Origin: Sphingomonas sp. dw_22
GTDB taxonomy: Bacteria; Pseudomonadota; Alphaproteobacteria; Sphingomonadales; Sphingomonadaceae
Assembly (NCBI RefSeq): GCF_018449795.1
Contig: NZ_JAAVVE010000001.1
Span: 62,001-126,000, forward strand
Length of the DNA stretch: 64,000 nt
Direction: 5' to 3'
Shown piece after piece: positions 52,119 through 60,944 of the stretch. The translations under genes and the position numbers were made by a program. Position 1 is the first letter of the stretch. Every line of letters starts with the position of its first letter. The notes under the pieces were generated by a model. It searched no databases. It was not told where the DNA came from and saw only the letters and a list, made by a program, of their open reading frames with translations.

Positions 52119-54059
52119 TCAGAGCAGCGCGTCGCGCAACTCGGGGCTCATCCGCTTGAGCCGCTCCTGCCCGTCCACCGCCGGCGGCGTCCAGGGGAAG
52201 TCGAGCGTCGGGGCGTTGGCGTAGCGCTGCATCCGCAGCACCAGCCGCGCTCCCGCGCCCGGTGCCAGGCGAACCGTGACGAAACGCGCGCCCACCGGCC
52301 TGTCGGCCTTGCCGTCGGAGACCGAGACGATCTGGTGCTCGCCATAGGCGCCGCCCTGGATGGTGACCGTGCGCGCCTCGCTCTGGCTGGTGTTGACCAA
52401 TGTCACGGTGGTGGCGTCGGCGGTGAGTCCCTCCACCAGCGCGGCAACGTCCCTCGGCATGCCCGCCCGCCGCTCGTCCAGATCGAAATAGCGCAGCCGC
52501 ACGAACTGGAGCGCCCCGCCCACGGTCGGCGAATAGCGCGACCAGCCGGGCCGGCCGACATGGATGCCGCCTTCCATCAGTTCGATCAGCGCGGTGACGT
52601 TCGCGGGGTTCTGGTCCATCACCGTGTCGGCGAAGCGGGTGTCGGGCGTCGTCTGGTCCGAGAGCAGGGCCGCATGGGCGTTGCGGATGCGCTCCAGCGC
52701 GGCCCGCAGCGCGACGATCGGATAATTCGGGTTCTTGCCCTCGACGAAGGACAGCCACGGATTGTCCGGCGCGCGGGCGCGGTCCGAGGGCTTCATGGTC
52801 AGGTAATAGATGTCCTGCGAACCGACCAGCCACTTGCCCGGCTCATAGGAATACCAGCCCTTGTCGCCATACATGCGCGGCGCCGAGAGCTTGCCGTCGA
52901 CCGTCTTCGCATTGGCGTTGATATGGTCGGTCATGCGCCGCCAGACGTCGAGATACTTGTCGTCGCCGTTGCTCGCCAGATAGGCGTTGAGGAAGCCCGA
53001 CAGCACGAACGGGATGCGGTTGCGGTCCTGGCGCTCGCCGGTCTGCGGCACCACCGGGCTGAACGACCAGCCATAGACGCCGCCATACCATTTGCCGCCG
53101 GCCTCGCCGCCGATCGTGCCGTCCAGGCCGATATTGGTGGGGATCATGTCGTTGGTACGCCGCGCCCGATCGATCCAGGCATCGGCATATTCGAGGATCC
53201 AGTCGCGATATTTGCGCTCGTGCGCGAGCATATAGGCGTTGAGCGCGAGCCCAGTCGCCTCCAGGTTGAGGGGGTTGTCGCCGAGCGTGTCGTTATAGTC
53301 CTTGAAGTGCGCGACCATCTGTTCGTAGCTGTGCTCGCCGTGGAGCAGCGACTCCTGGTCGATCCCGCTCACGTCCACCGGATCGCCCGCCCAGTCGAGT
53401 CCCGTCGCCTTGCGCATCAACGGCCCGCGCGAGCCGTTGAACATGCTGCGGATGATCTTGTGCTCCTTGTCGTAGTTGGGCGCGGTGGGATCCTCGCCGA
53501 TATAGAAGCCGGCGAAGCGGCGGACGCGGTCGCGATATCGCTTATTATACGGGTCGCCGAGTCCCATGTTGTTGAAGACGGTCAGCCCCTCGCCATTGTG
53601 CTGCCAGTCCATCATCACCGGGAATTCGCGGAAATACATGCCGTCGCGCGCGAACGGCACCTCGGTGGTGTGCGCCAGTGTGTACTGGCGAACATGGCCC
53701 TCATAGGCCTTCTCGTACATCGTCCGGATGCGCTCGTCGGCGCCGAGCGCATAGAGCTGGGGCCAGTCGTTGACGTTCTCGATCGCGTCGTCGGGGCCGT
53801 CGTCGCCGCCCCAGCGCTCATGGACGAGCAGGAAGCCGCTGGCGGCGTCGAAATAGCGCTCGAAGAACGCCGCGCAGGCGGGCAGATGCGCGTCGAGCAC
53901 CGCGCGCTCCAGCAGCGCCCATTCGGGCGGCGCCATCGGCGTCGCGAGTTCGAGCAGCGGCGCGTCCGTGGCGGGCGCCGCGAAGGCGTGCGGCACGGCG
54001 AGCGCGGCGGTGGCCAGCGCGGTGCCGGCCGCGAGGAAGCTTCTGCGCGAGGTCTTCAT
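52119..54059 (-). CDS. Tat-exported conserved protein of unknown function in an aldarate cluster
   Basis: A 646-residue protein with a Tat signal (SRRSFLAAGTALATAALA) ending near AFAAP. The body is rich in aromatic and helix-forming stretches (WGGDDGPDDAIENVNDWPQ, FPVMMDWQHNGEG, NGSRGPLMRKATGLDWAGD, GGKWYGGVYGWSFSP). This suggests an alpha/alpha-toroid like those of polysaccharide lyases and unsaturated glucuronyl hydrolases, with a beta-sandwich C-terminus. I recognise it as a conserved secreted family without an assigned reaction. It is the last gene of the KdgD-LysR-GudP unit, so a role in releasing uronate or aldarate from a glycan is plausible. ATG 54059 has AAGGAG upstream. Confidence 0.7.
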   Translation of the reverse strand: MKTSRRSFLAAGTALATAALAVPHAFAAPATDAPLLELATPMAPPEWALLERAVLDAHLPACAAFFERYFDAASGFLLVHERWGGDDGPDDAIENVNDWPQLYALGADERIRTMYEKAYEGHVRQYTLAHTTEVPFARDGMYFREFPVMMDWQHNGEGLTVFNNMGLGDPYNKRYRDRVRRFAGFYIGEDPTAPNYDKEHKIIRSMFNGSRGPLMRKATGLDWAGDPVDVSGIDQESLLHGEHSYEQMVAHFKDYNDTLGDNPLNLEATGLALNAYMLAHERKYRDWILEYADAWIDRARRTNDMIPTNIGLDGTIGGEAGGKWYGGVYGWSFSPVVPQTGERQDRNRIPFVLSGFLNAYLASNGDDKYLDVWRRMTDHINANAKTVDGKLSAPRMYGDKGWYSYEPGKWLVGSQDIYYLTMKPSDRARAPDNPWLSFVEGKNPNYPIVALRAALERIRNAHAALLSDQTTPDTRFADTVMDQNPANVTALIELMEGGIHVGRPGWSRYSPTVGGALQFVRLRYFDLDERRAGMPRDVAALVEGLTADATTVTLVNTSQSEARTVTIQGGAYGEHQIVSVSDGKADRPVGARFVTVRLAPGAGARLVLRMQRYANAPTLDFPWTPPAVDGQERLKRMSPELRDALL

Positions 54060-54084
54060 GGCAACTCTCCTTCCCTGGGGGGCG

Positions 54085-55470
54085 TCACGCAGTCGCGGCG
54101 GCCGGCCGAAGCTCGATCCGCTCGATCCGCTGCGTGATCGCGAAATAGGCGAAGATGGTGACGAGGCAGTGGGCGCCGACGAAGATCAGCGCCCCGTCGA
54201 ACGAGCCCGTCGCCTGGACGATATAGCCGACCACGATCGGCATCACGATGCCGGCGGTGTTGCCGGCCATGTTGAAGATGCCGCCGGTCACGCCGAGCAG
54301 CTCCCTGGGCGAGCTGTCCGCGATCACCGCCCAGCCGAGCGACGCGACGCCCTTGCCGAAAAAGGCGATCGTCATGACCACGATCACCGTCACCTGATCG
54401 TCGACATAGTTGGCGAGGACGATCGTCATGGCGAGGAGCATGCCCACCAGCAGCGGCGCCTTGCGCGCGAAGGTGAGCGAGCCGGTGCGGCGCAGCAGCC
54501 AGTCCGACAGCACGCCGCCCAGCACCCCGCCGGCGAAGCCGAACAGCGCCGGCACCGCCGCGACGAAGCCGGCCTGGAGGATCGTCATGTGCCGCTGCTG
54601 GACCAGGTAGATCGGGAACCAGGTGGCGAAGAAATAAGTGAGGACGTTGATGCAATACTGGCCGAGATAGATGCCGATCAGCGAGCGGTTGGCGAGCACC
54701 TGGCGGACATTGTGCCAGGTGAACTGGCTCGGGCCGGCGCGCGGCCCGTCCTCCATGTCGACCAGGCCCCCGCCCTGCTCGATCAGCGCGATCTCGGCGG
54801 CGTTCGCGGCCGGATGGCGCCGGGGCGACTGGACGTACCAGGCGAAGACCAGCGCCGCGCCGACGCCGAGCAGGCCCATCACATAGAACACCGCCGGCCA
54901 GCCGAAATCATGAACCAGCCAGCCCATCAGCGGCGCGAAGGCGACCAGCGAGAAATATTGCGCGGCATTGAACACCGCCGATGCCGTCGCCCGCTCCGAG
55001 GTGGGGAACCAGGTGGCGACGATGCGGGCGTTCGCCGGGAAGCAGGGCGCCTCGGCCGCGCCCATCAGCGTGCGCAGTCCGATCAGCGTCGCCGCGGCGG
55101 CGAAGCCGGTCAGCAGCCCCGCCGCGCCCTGCAACAGGGTGAACAGCGACCAGAGCGACAGCGCCGCGATATAGACCGGCTTGGATCCCCAGCGATCGAG
55201 CAGCACCCCGCCCGGCACCTGGGCCAGCACATAGGCGAAGGCGAAGGAGGAGAGCGCATAGCCTATCGCGACCGGGCTCATCCCCAGCTCCCGGGAAATG
55301 GCGGGGCCGGTCATCGAAAGCGTCGCCCGATCGGCATAGCTGATCGAAGTGATGACGAAGAGGATCAGCAGGATCAGATACCGGACATGAGTCGCCCTCG
55401 ATCCGGCGCGCGCCGCATTCATGCCAATCGCCCTCCCATCCTCTCGCACCCCCGCCGTTGCGGTGGACAT
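54085..55470 (-). CDS. gudP: D-glucarate/galactarate transporter, GudP-like MFS carrier
   Basis: A 461-residue 12-helix MFS protein. It follows E. coli GudP closely along its length: VITSISYADRATLSMTG, GGVLLDRWGSKPVY, EAPCFPANARIVATWFP, FNAAQYFSLVAFAPLMGWL, YLGQYCINVLTYFFATWFP and FFGKGVASLGWAVIADSSP all have obvious counterparts. ATG 55470 follows GGGAGG. Substrate glucarate or galactarate is supported by the neighbouring kdgD gene. A related uronate cannot be excluded. Confidence 0.87.
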   Translation of the reverse strand: MSTATAGVREDGRAIGMNAARAGSRATHVRYLILLILFVITSISYADRATLSMTGPAISRELGMSPVAIGYALSSFAFAYVLAQVPGGVLLDRWGSKPVYIAALSLWSLFTLLQGAAGLLTGFAAAATLIGLRTLMGAAEAPCFPANARIVATWFPTSERATASAVFNAAQYFSLVAFAPLMGWLVHDFGWPAVFYVMGLLGVGAALVFAWYVQSPRRHPAANAAEIALIEQGGGLVDMEDGPRAGPSQFTWHNVRQVLANRSLIGIYLGQYCINVLTYFFATWFPIYLVQQRHMTILQAGFVAAVPALFGFAGGVLGGVLSDWLLRRTGSLTFARKAPLLVGMLLAMTIVLANYVDDQVTVIVVMTIAFFGKGVASLGWAVIADSSPRELLGVTGGIFNMAGNTAGIVMPIVVGYIVQATGSFDGALIFVGAHCLVTIFAYFAITQRIERIELRPAAATA

Positions 55471-55560
55471 GGTGCGCCTCCCGGGTATCGATCCCGGCAG
55501 TCCGCACCTTCATCCTCGATGCTTAGTGAGACGAAGCGCTCAGGTCCAAGTCGATTGCTC

Positions 55561-55591
55561 TATCGATCGATCCAGTCTCGCTATCGATCGA
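55561..55591. promoter_or_regulatory. Direct repeats TATCGATCGA upstream of the gudP-like gene
   Basis: TATCGATCGA occurs at 55561-55570 and 55582-55591, 21 bp apart, about two helical turns. Similar TATSGATC sequences occur upstream of kdgD (57603) and of the second TonB receptor (57727-57740). This is a candidate binding site for the LysR protein or another cluster regulator. Confidence 0.5.
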
Positions 55592-56495
55592 GGCCGCGCG
55601 CCAATTCCTGTTCGAGCAGCGCGAGCACCGGCTTCAGCGCCGGATTGTCGCTTTCGGCATGCCAGACGCTCAGCAGCTCGACCGGGCTGGGCGGCGTCGT
55701 CGCCAGCGGGCGGAAGACGACATCCTCCAGGTGCAGGCTGGTCGCCGCCTCGGGCACGATCGCGGCGCCGATGCCGGCGCGGACCAATGCCAGCATCGAA
55801 TGGATCTGGCTCAGATGCTGGACATGCACCGGCGCGCTCTCCGCCGCGTCGAACATGGTGGTGAGCATGTCGTGGAAATAGCGGGCGCCTTCGGGGGAAT
55901 ACATGATGAAGGGCTGGCGATCGAAATCCGCCATGGCCAGCACCGCTTCGGAAGCGCGGGGATCGCCCTGGGGCAGCGCCGCCACCAGCGGCTCGGTCAG
56001 CACCCGGAGCGAGGCGAACTCGGCCCGGTCGATCGGCGGGCGCAGCAGGCCGATGTCGATCCGGCCGGAAAGCAGCGCCTCGATCTGGTCGCCGCTCACC
56101 ATCTCCTTGAGCTGGATCGTGATGTTGGGCAGCCGCGCCCGGCACAGGGTGATGAGGCGCGGCAGATAGGAATAGCCCGAGGCCGCGGTGAAGCCGAGCG
56201 TGATCGTCCCCGCCTCGCCCGAGGCGATGCGGCGCGTCGCCAGCGCCGCGCTCTCCGCCAGCCGCAGGATGCGCCGCGCCTCCAGCAGGAACACCCGCCC
56301 GGCGGGGTTGAGCTTCACGGTGCGGCTGCTGCGCTCGAACAGCCGCACGCCCAGCACATGCTCCAGCAGCTGGATCTGGCGGCTGAGCGGGGGCTGGGTC
56401 ATGTTGAGGCGCGCGGCGGCGCGGCCGAAGTGGAGCTCCTCCGCCGCAGCGACGAAACAGCGCAGTTGCCTCAGCTCGAACAGAAAGCCCGCCAC
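55581..56495 (-). CDS. LysR-family transcriptional regulator
   Basis: A 304-residue LysR regulator. The N-terminal HTH is ELRQLRCFVAAAEELHFG followed by AAARLNMTQPPLSRQIQLLE. The C-terminal substrate-binding fold begins at ITLGFTAASGYSYLP and resembles the CbnR/BenM-like subgroup. The start is GTG 56495, without a clear ribosome-binding site. It is located inside the kdgD-gudP unit, in the same direction, and most likely controls it in response to an aldarate intermediate. Confidence 0.88.
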   Translation of the reverse strand: MAGFLFELRQLRCFVAAAEELHFGRAAARLNMTQPPLSRQIQLLEHVLGVRLFERSSRTVKLNPAGRVFLLEARRILRLAESAALATRRIASGEAGTITLGFTAASGYSYLPRLITLCRARLPNITIQLKEMVSGDQIEALLSGRIDIGLLRPPIDRAEFASLRVLTEPLVAALPQGDPRASEAVLAMADFDRQPFIMYSPEGARYFHDMLTTMFDAAESAPVHVQHLSQIHSMLALVRAGIGAAIVPEAATSLHLEDVVFRPLATTPPSPVELLSVWHAESDNPALKPVLALLEQELARGLDR

Positions 56496-56541
56496 CCGGG
56501 GAGGCTAGTCCCGCGCCTCCGGCCGCGCAACCCGACCATGC

Positions 56542-57462
56542 TCATGCCTCCGTCCGCGAGACGCCCGCGATGAGCGCGGCGAGCTGCTCCAGATGCGCGG
56601 GGGTGAGATCGGTGAGCGGCGGCCGCACCGGGCCGGCCGGCCGGCCGATCACATTCATGCCCGCCTTGACGATCGAGACCGCATAGCCGCGCGTGGTGTT
56701 GCGCAGCGCGATATAGGGCAGCACGAATTCGTTCAGCCCGCGCATCACCGTCGCCCGGTCGCCCGATCGGATCGCGGCATAGAAGGCCAGCGCCCATTCG
56801 GGCATGAAGTTGAAGATCGCCGACGAATAGGTCGTCACGCCGATATGGTCATAGGCGAGCGCGAAGGTCTCCGCGGTCGGCAGGCCGCCCACATAGATCA
56901 GCCGGTCGCCCAGCTTGGCATGGATGCGCATCATCAGCTCGAGGTCGCCCAGCCCGTCCTTGAAGCCCACCAGGTTCGGATTGCGCTCGCACAGCGCCGC
57001 GAGCGAATGCTCGTCGAGCACGGCATTGTCGCGATTATAGACGATCACGCCCAGCCGCGTCGCCTTGCAGATCGCATCGACATGCGCAACCAGCCCCTCC
57101 TGGCTGGGCGCGACCAGATAGGGCGGCAGCAGCAGCAGCCCGTCCGCCCCGGCATCCTCGGCGCGCCGGGCGATGTCGATGGCGAGGGCGGTGCCATATC
57201 CGGTCCCGGCGAGCACCGGCACGCGCCCGTTCGCCTCGGAGGCCGCGGCGGCGACCACCGCCTGCACCTCGTCTGGCCGCAGCGAGAAGAATTCGCCGGT
57301 GCCGCCGGCCGCGAACAGGCCGGTGATGCGGTGCTGGAGCAGCCATGCGCAATGGCTGCGATAGGCGTCCTCGTTGAATGCGAAATCCGCATCGAAATGC
57401 GTGACGGGAAAGGAGAGCAGCCCCTTGGCGATGTTCTGGGCCATTTCGAGCGGCGCCATCAT
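56542..57462 (-). CDS. kdgD: 5-dehydro-4-deoxyglucarate dehydratase
   Basis: A 306-residue DapA-superfamily enzyme converting 5-keto-4-deoxy-D-glucarate to 2-oxoglutarate semialdehyde, CO2 and water. [11 protein letters not shown] near the N-terminus, [11 protein letters not shown], Tyr142 in VIVYNRDNA and Schiff-base Lys168 in VGFKDGLGD are diagnostic of KdgD. The start may be either of two adjacent ATG codons (57462/57459), with GAGGA upstream. It is followed by lysR and the gudP-like carrier. The glucarate/galactarate dehydratase that makes its substrate is not in the window, nor an obvious dedicated semialdehyde dehydrogenase in this unit. Confidence 0.92.
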   Translation of the reverse strand: MMAPLEMAQNIAKGLLSFPVTHFDADFAFNEDAYRSHCAWLLQHRITGLFAAGGTGEFFSLRPDEVQAVVAAAASEANGRVPVLAGTGYGTALAIDIARRAEDAGADGLLLLPPYLVAPSQEGLVAHVDAICKATRLGVIVYNRDNAVLDEHSLAALCERNPNLVGFKDGLGDLELMMRIHAKLGDRLIYVGGLPTAETFALAYDHIGVTTYSSAIFNFMPEWALAFYAAIRSGDRATVMRGLNEFVLPYIALRNTTRGYAVSIVKAGMNVIGRPAGPVRPPLTDLTPAHLEQLAALIAGVSRTEA

Positions 57463-57907
57463 TCTGTGTCGTTCCTCATATCCGGAGTCGGCGCGTCCAG
57501 ATCGGTTTCCCGGGCCTGGCCACCATGGTTCGCACGGAGCGGAGCCGTGCCATTCGCTCTCCGGCTAGCCGAGGCGCGGGGGCCGGTCTAAATCAAAGAC
57601 GCTATCGATCCATTCCCATTCGGACATGATCGCCCCCGCGCCGAGGGGAAGTTCGATGATCTCATGCGGGTTTCAGGGGCTTTACCCAGGAAAAGCCATG
57701 GGATTTCGCCCGGATAATACCTGAATTGGATCGATCCATAGACGATTTGACTTAGACGGGCCGGCGTCCGGCTCCTAACCTTCCCGACCATGCGGAATCC
57801 GGCCCGGACATGAACCGGGCAAGATCGCTGCACAAAAAGCCGCGGCAAGAACGCGGCACCGGCCACCACAAAGAAGGGGCCGGAAGAACCAGGGAGAGGG
57901 AACCGCA
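57463..57907. other. Divergent promoter region between kdgD and the second TonB receptor
   Basis: A 445-bp gap without a gene. It contains TATCGATCCA at 57603-57612 and the 12-bp palindrome TGGATCGATCCA at 57727-57738, both related to the repeats upstream of the gudP-like gene. An AT-richer stretch around 57660-57760 may hold the TonB-receptor promoter, and the receptor's GGGAGAGGGA ribosome-binding site ends the region. Confidence 0.5.
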
Positions 57908-60838
57908 ATGATCCATCCGTCACGCCTGCGCCTCGGCGCGTCGCTGATCGCACTTGCCTTCGCCGTATCGGCCGGCGCCGCCGCCCACGCCCAGAGCACG
58001 CCCCCGGCGGACCAGAACGAACCTGCCCCCGCCGCAGTGCCCGAGACCGCACCGGCGCAGGAGACGACGGACAACCAGGAGATCGTCGTCACCGGCACCA
58101 GCATCCGCGGCGCGGCGCCAGTGGGGGCAAACCTGATCTCCGTCGGCGCCGCCGAGATCAAGGCGACGGGTGCCCAGACGCTGACCCAGATCCTCGCGAC
58201 CGTGCCCGCGCTGTCGAGCATGGGCAGTGCCGGCCAGGGCGAAGTGAAGGGCTCTTACTACCAGCCCCAGATCCACCAGCTCGGCGGCAGCGCCAGCTCC
58301 TCCACGCTGGTGCTGATCGATGGCCACCGCACCTCGCCGGGCGGCACCAACCATACCAATACGGACCCCGGCATCGTCCCGATCAACATGATCGAGCGCG
58401 TCGAAGTGCTGCCCGAGGGCGCCTCCTCGACCTATGGCTCGGACGCGGTGGCCGGCGTGGTCAACTTCATCACCCGCACCCGCTTCGACGGGGTCCAGGC
58501 GGGCGGCCAGTACAGCTTCGCCGACGGCACACGGAGCTGGCAGGCCTCGCTGCTCGCCGGCAAGAGCTGGGACAAGGGCTCGGTGATCGCCGCCTATTCG
58601 CATACCGACCAGGGCGCGCTGGCCTATTCGGACCGGCCCTATACCAGCCCCAACCACATCGCCCAGGGCGGCACCAACTTCAACAGCTTCAACTGCGGCC
58701 CGGCGACGCTCCAGCCGGGCGGCACCGGCAATATCTTCCTCGACGCGACCAGCGGCACCAACGTCGCCAACAGCGGGGTCAACGCGCCGTGCAGCGCCTG
58801 GGCGTACAGCGACGTGCTGCCCGCCGAGAAGCGCGACAATGTGATGATCAAGGGGCGGATGGAGATCGCCCCCGCGCTGCGGCTGAGCGCCGACATGGTC
58901 TATGGCGTGCGCCGCACCAGCGCCGCCACCTCGCGCGGCACGCTGACCGCCACCGCCTTCCAGACCGGCAGCCAGGCCAATCCCTTCTACGTCACGCCCG
59001 CCGGCTATACCGGCACGGCGACCCGGGAGACGGCGCGCTATCTGTTCGACGACCTGCTCGGCCCCGGCGCGCAGAGCCTGGCCGGCTCGGACAGCTTCTA
59101 TGCCGATGCCAATCTCGAATATCAGATCGACGGCAATTTCACGATCAACCTGCTCGCGCTCGCCGCGCATGACGACAGCTATTCGAAGACGATCGGCACG
59201 GTGAACCAGAGCGTCGCCAACCTGGCGCTCAACGGCACCACCAACAGCGCGGGCAGCCTCACCACCCCGTCGCTGCCGAGCGGCAACGCGGTCATCACCC
59301 AGTTGCCGCTCACCGCCGCCAACGCGCTCGACGTCTGGAACGCCGGATCGGCGAACCTCACCTCGCAGGCGGTGCGCGACGCGCTGCTCGACAACGCCAA
59401 CCTGCTGCGCCAGGTCTTCGCGGTCCGCCAGTTCCGCCTGACCGCCGACGGCAAGCTGTTCGCCCTGCCCGGCGGCGACGTGGGCGTCGCGATCGGCGCC
59501 GAATATCTGCGCACCCATCTCGACGAGCTTTCGGTGCAGGGCAACAATGCCGGCCCGGCGAGCCAGGGATCGAACCAGATCGCGCTCGGCTTCACCCGCG
59601 ACGTGAAGTCGGCCTTCGGCGAGATCCGGATCCCCATCGTCAGCGCCGCAATGGGCGTGCCGCTGATGCGCTCCTTCGAGATCAACCTCTCGGGCCGCTA
59701 CGACCATTATAACGACTTCGGCGACACCACCAATCCGAAGGTCGCCTTCGGCTGGGAGCTGGGCGAGGGATTCAAGCTGCGCGGCAACTGGTCGACCTCG
59801 TTCGTGGCGCCGCCGCTCGACATCGTCGGCGACCAGTACGGCGTCTATGTCAACTCGCGCTACAACAGCTTCACCAACAACATCGCGGTGCCGGTGTCGC
59901 TCTATCCGATGCTGCCGCAGATGGGGATACCGGGCTGCACCGCCGCGTCCGTCACCTGCAACATCTCCTCGCTGCAGGGACTGCGGATAAACACCGGCGA
60001 TCACGAGGCCGGGCCGCAAAAGGGCAAGGGCTATTCGTTCGGCATCGATTTCCACCCGGACTTCGCCCGCGCGCTGAGCGGCCAGGTGACCTATTGGCAC
60101 GCGAAGCTCACCGGCGCGGTCACCGGCCCGCAGATCGGCTTCGTCGTCAACACCGCGTCGCTGGCGCACCTGCTGACCTTCTATCCCGGCGGCGCGACGC
60201 CCGATCAGATCGCCTCGGCGACCGCGCACATCCCGGCGGTGAGCGCGCTGCCGACCCGCACCGACTATATCCTGCAGGTCATCAACTCGAACTACCTGAA
60301 CCTCGACGTATCGGGCATCGACGCATCGGCCACCTACACCATCAGCACCAGCGGCGCGGGCACCTTCGTGATCGGGGATTCGTTCACCTATTTCACCCGC
60401 TTCCGCCAATCCTACGGCACCGACGGCGAATGGTACGACGTGCTGAACACCACCGGCGCCAACGGCGTGTTCCCCTCGGTCCAGTTCCAGATGCGCGCCA
60501 ATCTGGGCTGGCAATATGGCGGCCTCAACGCCAATCTGTTCATGAACTATACGGGCGCCTACAAGAACTGGTCGTCGAGCGCGGTCACGCCCATCACGCT
60601 GGACTCCACCGGCAATCCCAATGGCGGCGGCGACCGGGTCCGCTCCAACGCGACATTCGATCTGAACCTGGCCTATACCTTCCCCGAAGGCTTCCTCCAC
60701 GGGCAGGTGGTGTCGCTCAACATCCGCAACATGTTCGATCGCGACCCGCCCTTCTACAACACCAACGACGGCTATGACGGCTATGTGGCGAACGTGCTCG
60801 GCCGACAGATATCGCTGGGCCTCCAGCTCAATTTCTGA
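57908..60838 (+). CDS. TonB-dependent receptor (sphingomonad carbohydrate/oligomer type)
   Basis: A 976-residue outer-membrane receptor. A signal peptide ends near AAAHAQ. The TonB box EIVVTG is at residues 58-63. The plug has LTQILATVPALSSMG, LVLIDGHRTSPGG and IERVEVLPEGASSTYGSDAVAGVVNFITR, typical of the large sphingomonad/Caulobacter receptors for plant polymers and other nutrients. The barrel ends with ISLGLQLNF and a terminal Phe. It is divergent from the kdgD unit and shares a promoter motif with it, so a uronide- or aldarate-containing ligand is possible. A GC hairpin terminates it. Confidence 0.9.
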   Translation: MIHPSRLRLGASLIALAFAVSAGAAAHAQSTPPADQNEPAPAAVPETAPAQETTDNQEIVVTGTSIRGAAPVGANLISVGAAEIKATGAQTLTQILATVPALSSMGSAGQGEVKGSYYQPQIHQLGGSASSSTLVLIDGHRTSPGGTNHTNTDPGIVPINMIERVEVLPEGASSTYGSDAVAGVVNFITRTRFDGVQAGGQYSFADGTRSWQASLLAGKSWDKGSVIAAYSHTDQGALAYSDRPYTSPNHIAQGGTNFNSFNCGPATLQPGGTGNIFLDATSGTNVANSGVNAPCSAWAYSDVLPAEKRDNVMIKGRMEIAPALRLSADMVYGVRRTSAATSRGTLTATAFQTGSQANPFYVTPAGYTGTATRETARYLFDDLLGPGAQSLAGSDSFYADANLEYQIDGNFTINLLALAAHDDSYSKTIGTVNQSVANLALNGTTNSAGSLTTPSLPSGNAVITQLPLTAANALDVWNAGSANLTSQAVRDALLDNANLLRQVFAVRQFRLTADGKLFALPGGDVGVAIGAEYLRTHLDELSVQGNNAGPASQGSNQIALGFTRDVKSAFGEIRIPIVSAAMGVPLMRSFEINLSGRYDHYNDFGDTTNPKVAFGWELGEGFKLRGNWSTSFVAPPLDIVGDQYGVYVNSRYNSFTNNIAVPVSLYPMLPQMGIPGCTAASVTCNISSLQGLRINTGDHEAGPQKGKGYSFGIDFHPDFARALSGQVTYWHAKLTGAVTGPQIGFVVNTASLAHLLTFYPGGATPDQIASATAHIPAVSALPTRTDYILQVINSNYLNLDVSGIDASATYTISTSGAGTFVIGDSFTYFTRFRQSYGTDGEWYDVLNTTGANGVFPSVQFQMRANLGWQYGGLNANLFMNYTGAYKNWSSSAVTPITLDSTGNPNGGGDRVRSNATFDLNLAYTFPEGFLHGQVVSLNIRNMFDRDPPFYNTNDGYDGYVANVLGRQISLGLQLNF

Positions 60839-60869
60839 ATCTTCCCCGACAGCTCGAAACCACGCCTCC

Positions 60870-60906
60870 ACCGTCCTCGCCGCGCAACGGCGAGGACGGT
60901 ATTTTG
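60870..60906 (+). terminator. Rho-independent terminator of the second TonB receptor gene
   Basis: ACCGTCCTCGCCG at 60870-60882 pairs perfectly with CGGCGAGGACGGT at 60888-60900 around a CGCAA loop, followed by ATTTTG. It lies 31 bp after the stop codon. Confidence 0.85.
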
Positions 60907-60944
60907 AGGCGTCGATCCTCGCCGGCGGCGGGGAGTCCTGCTCC

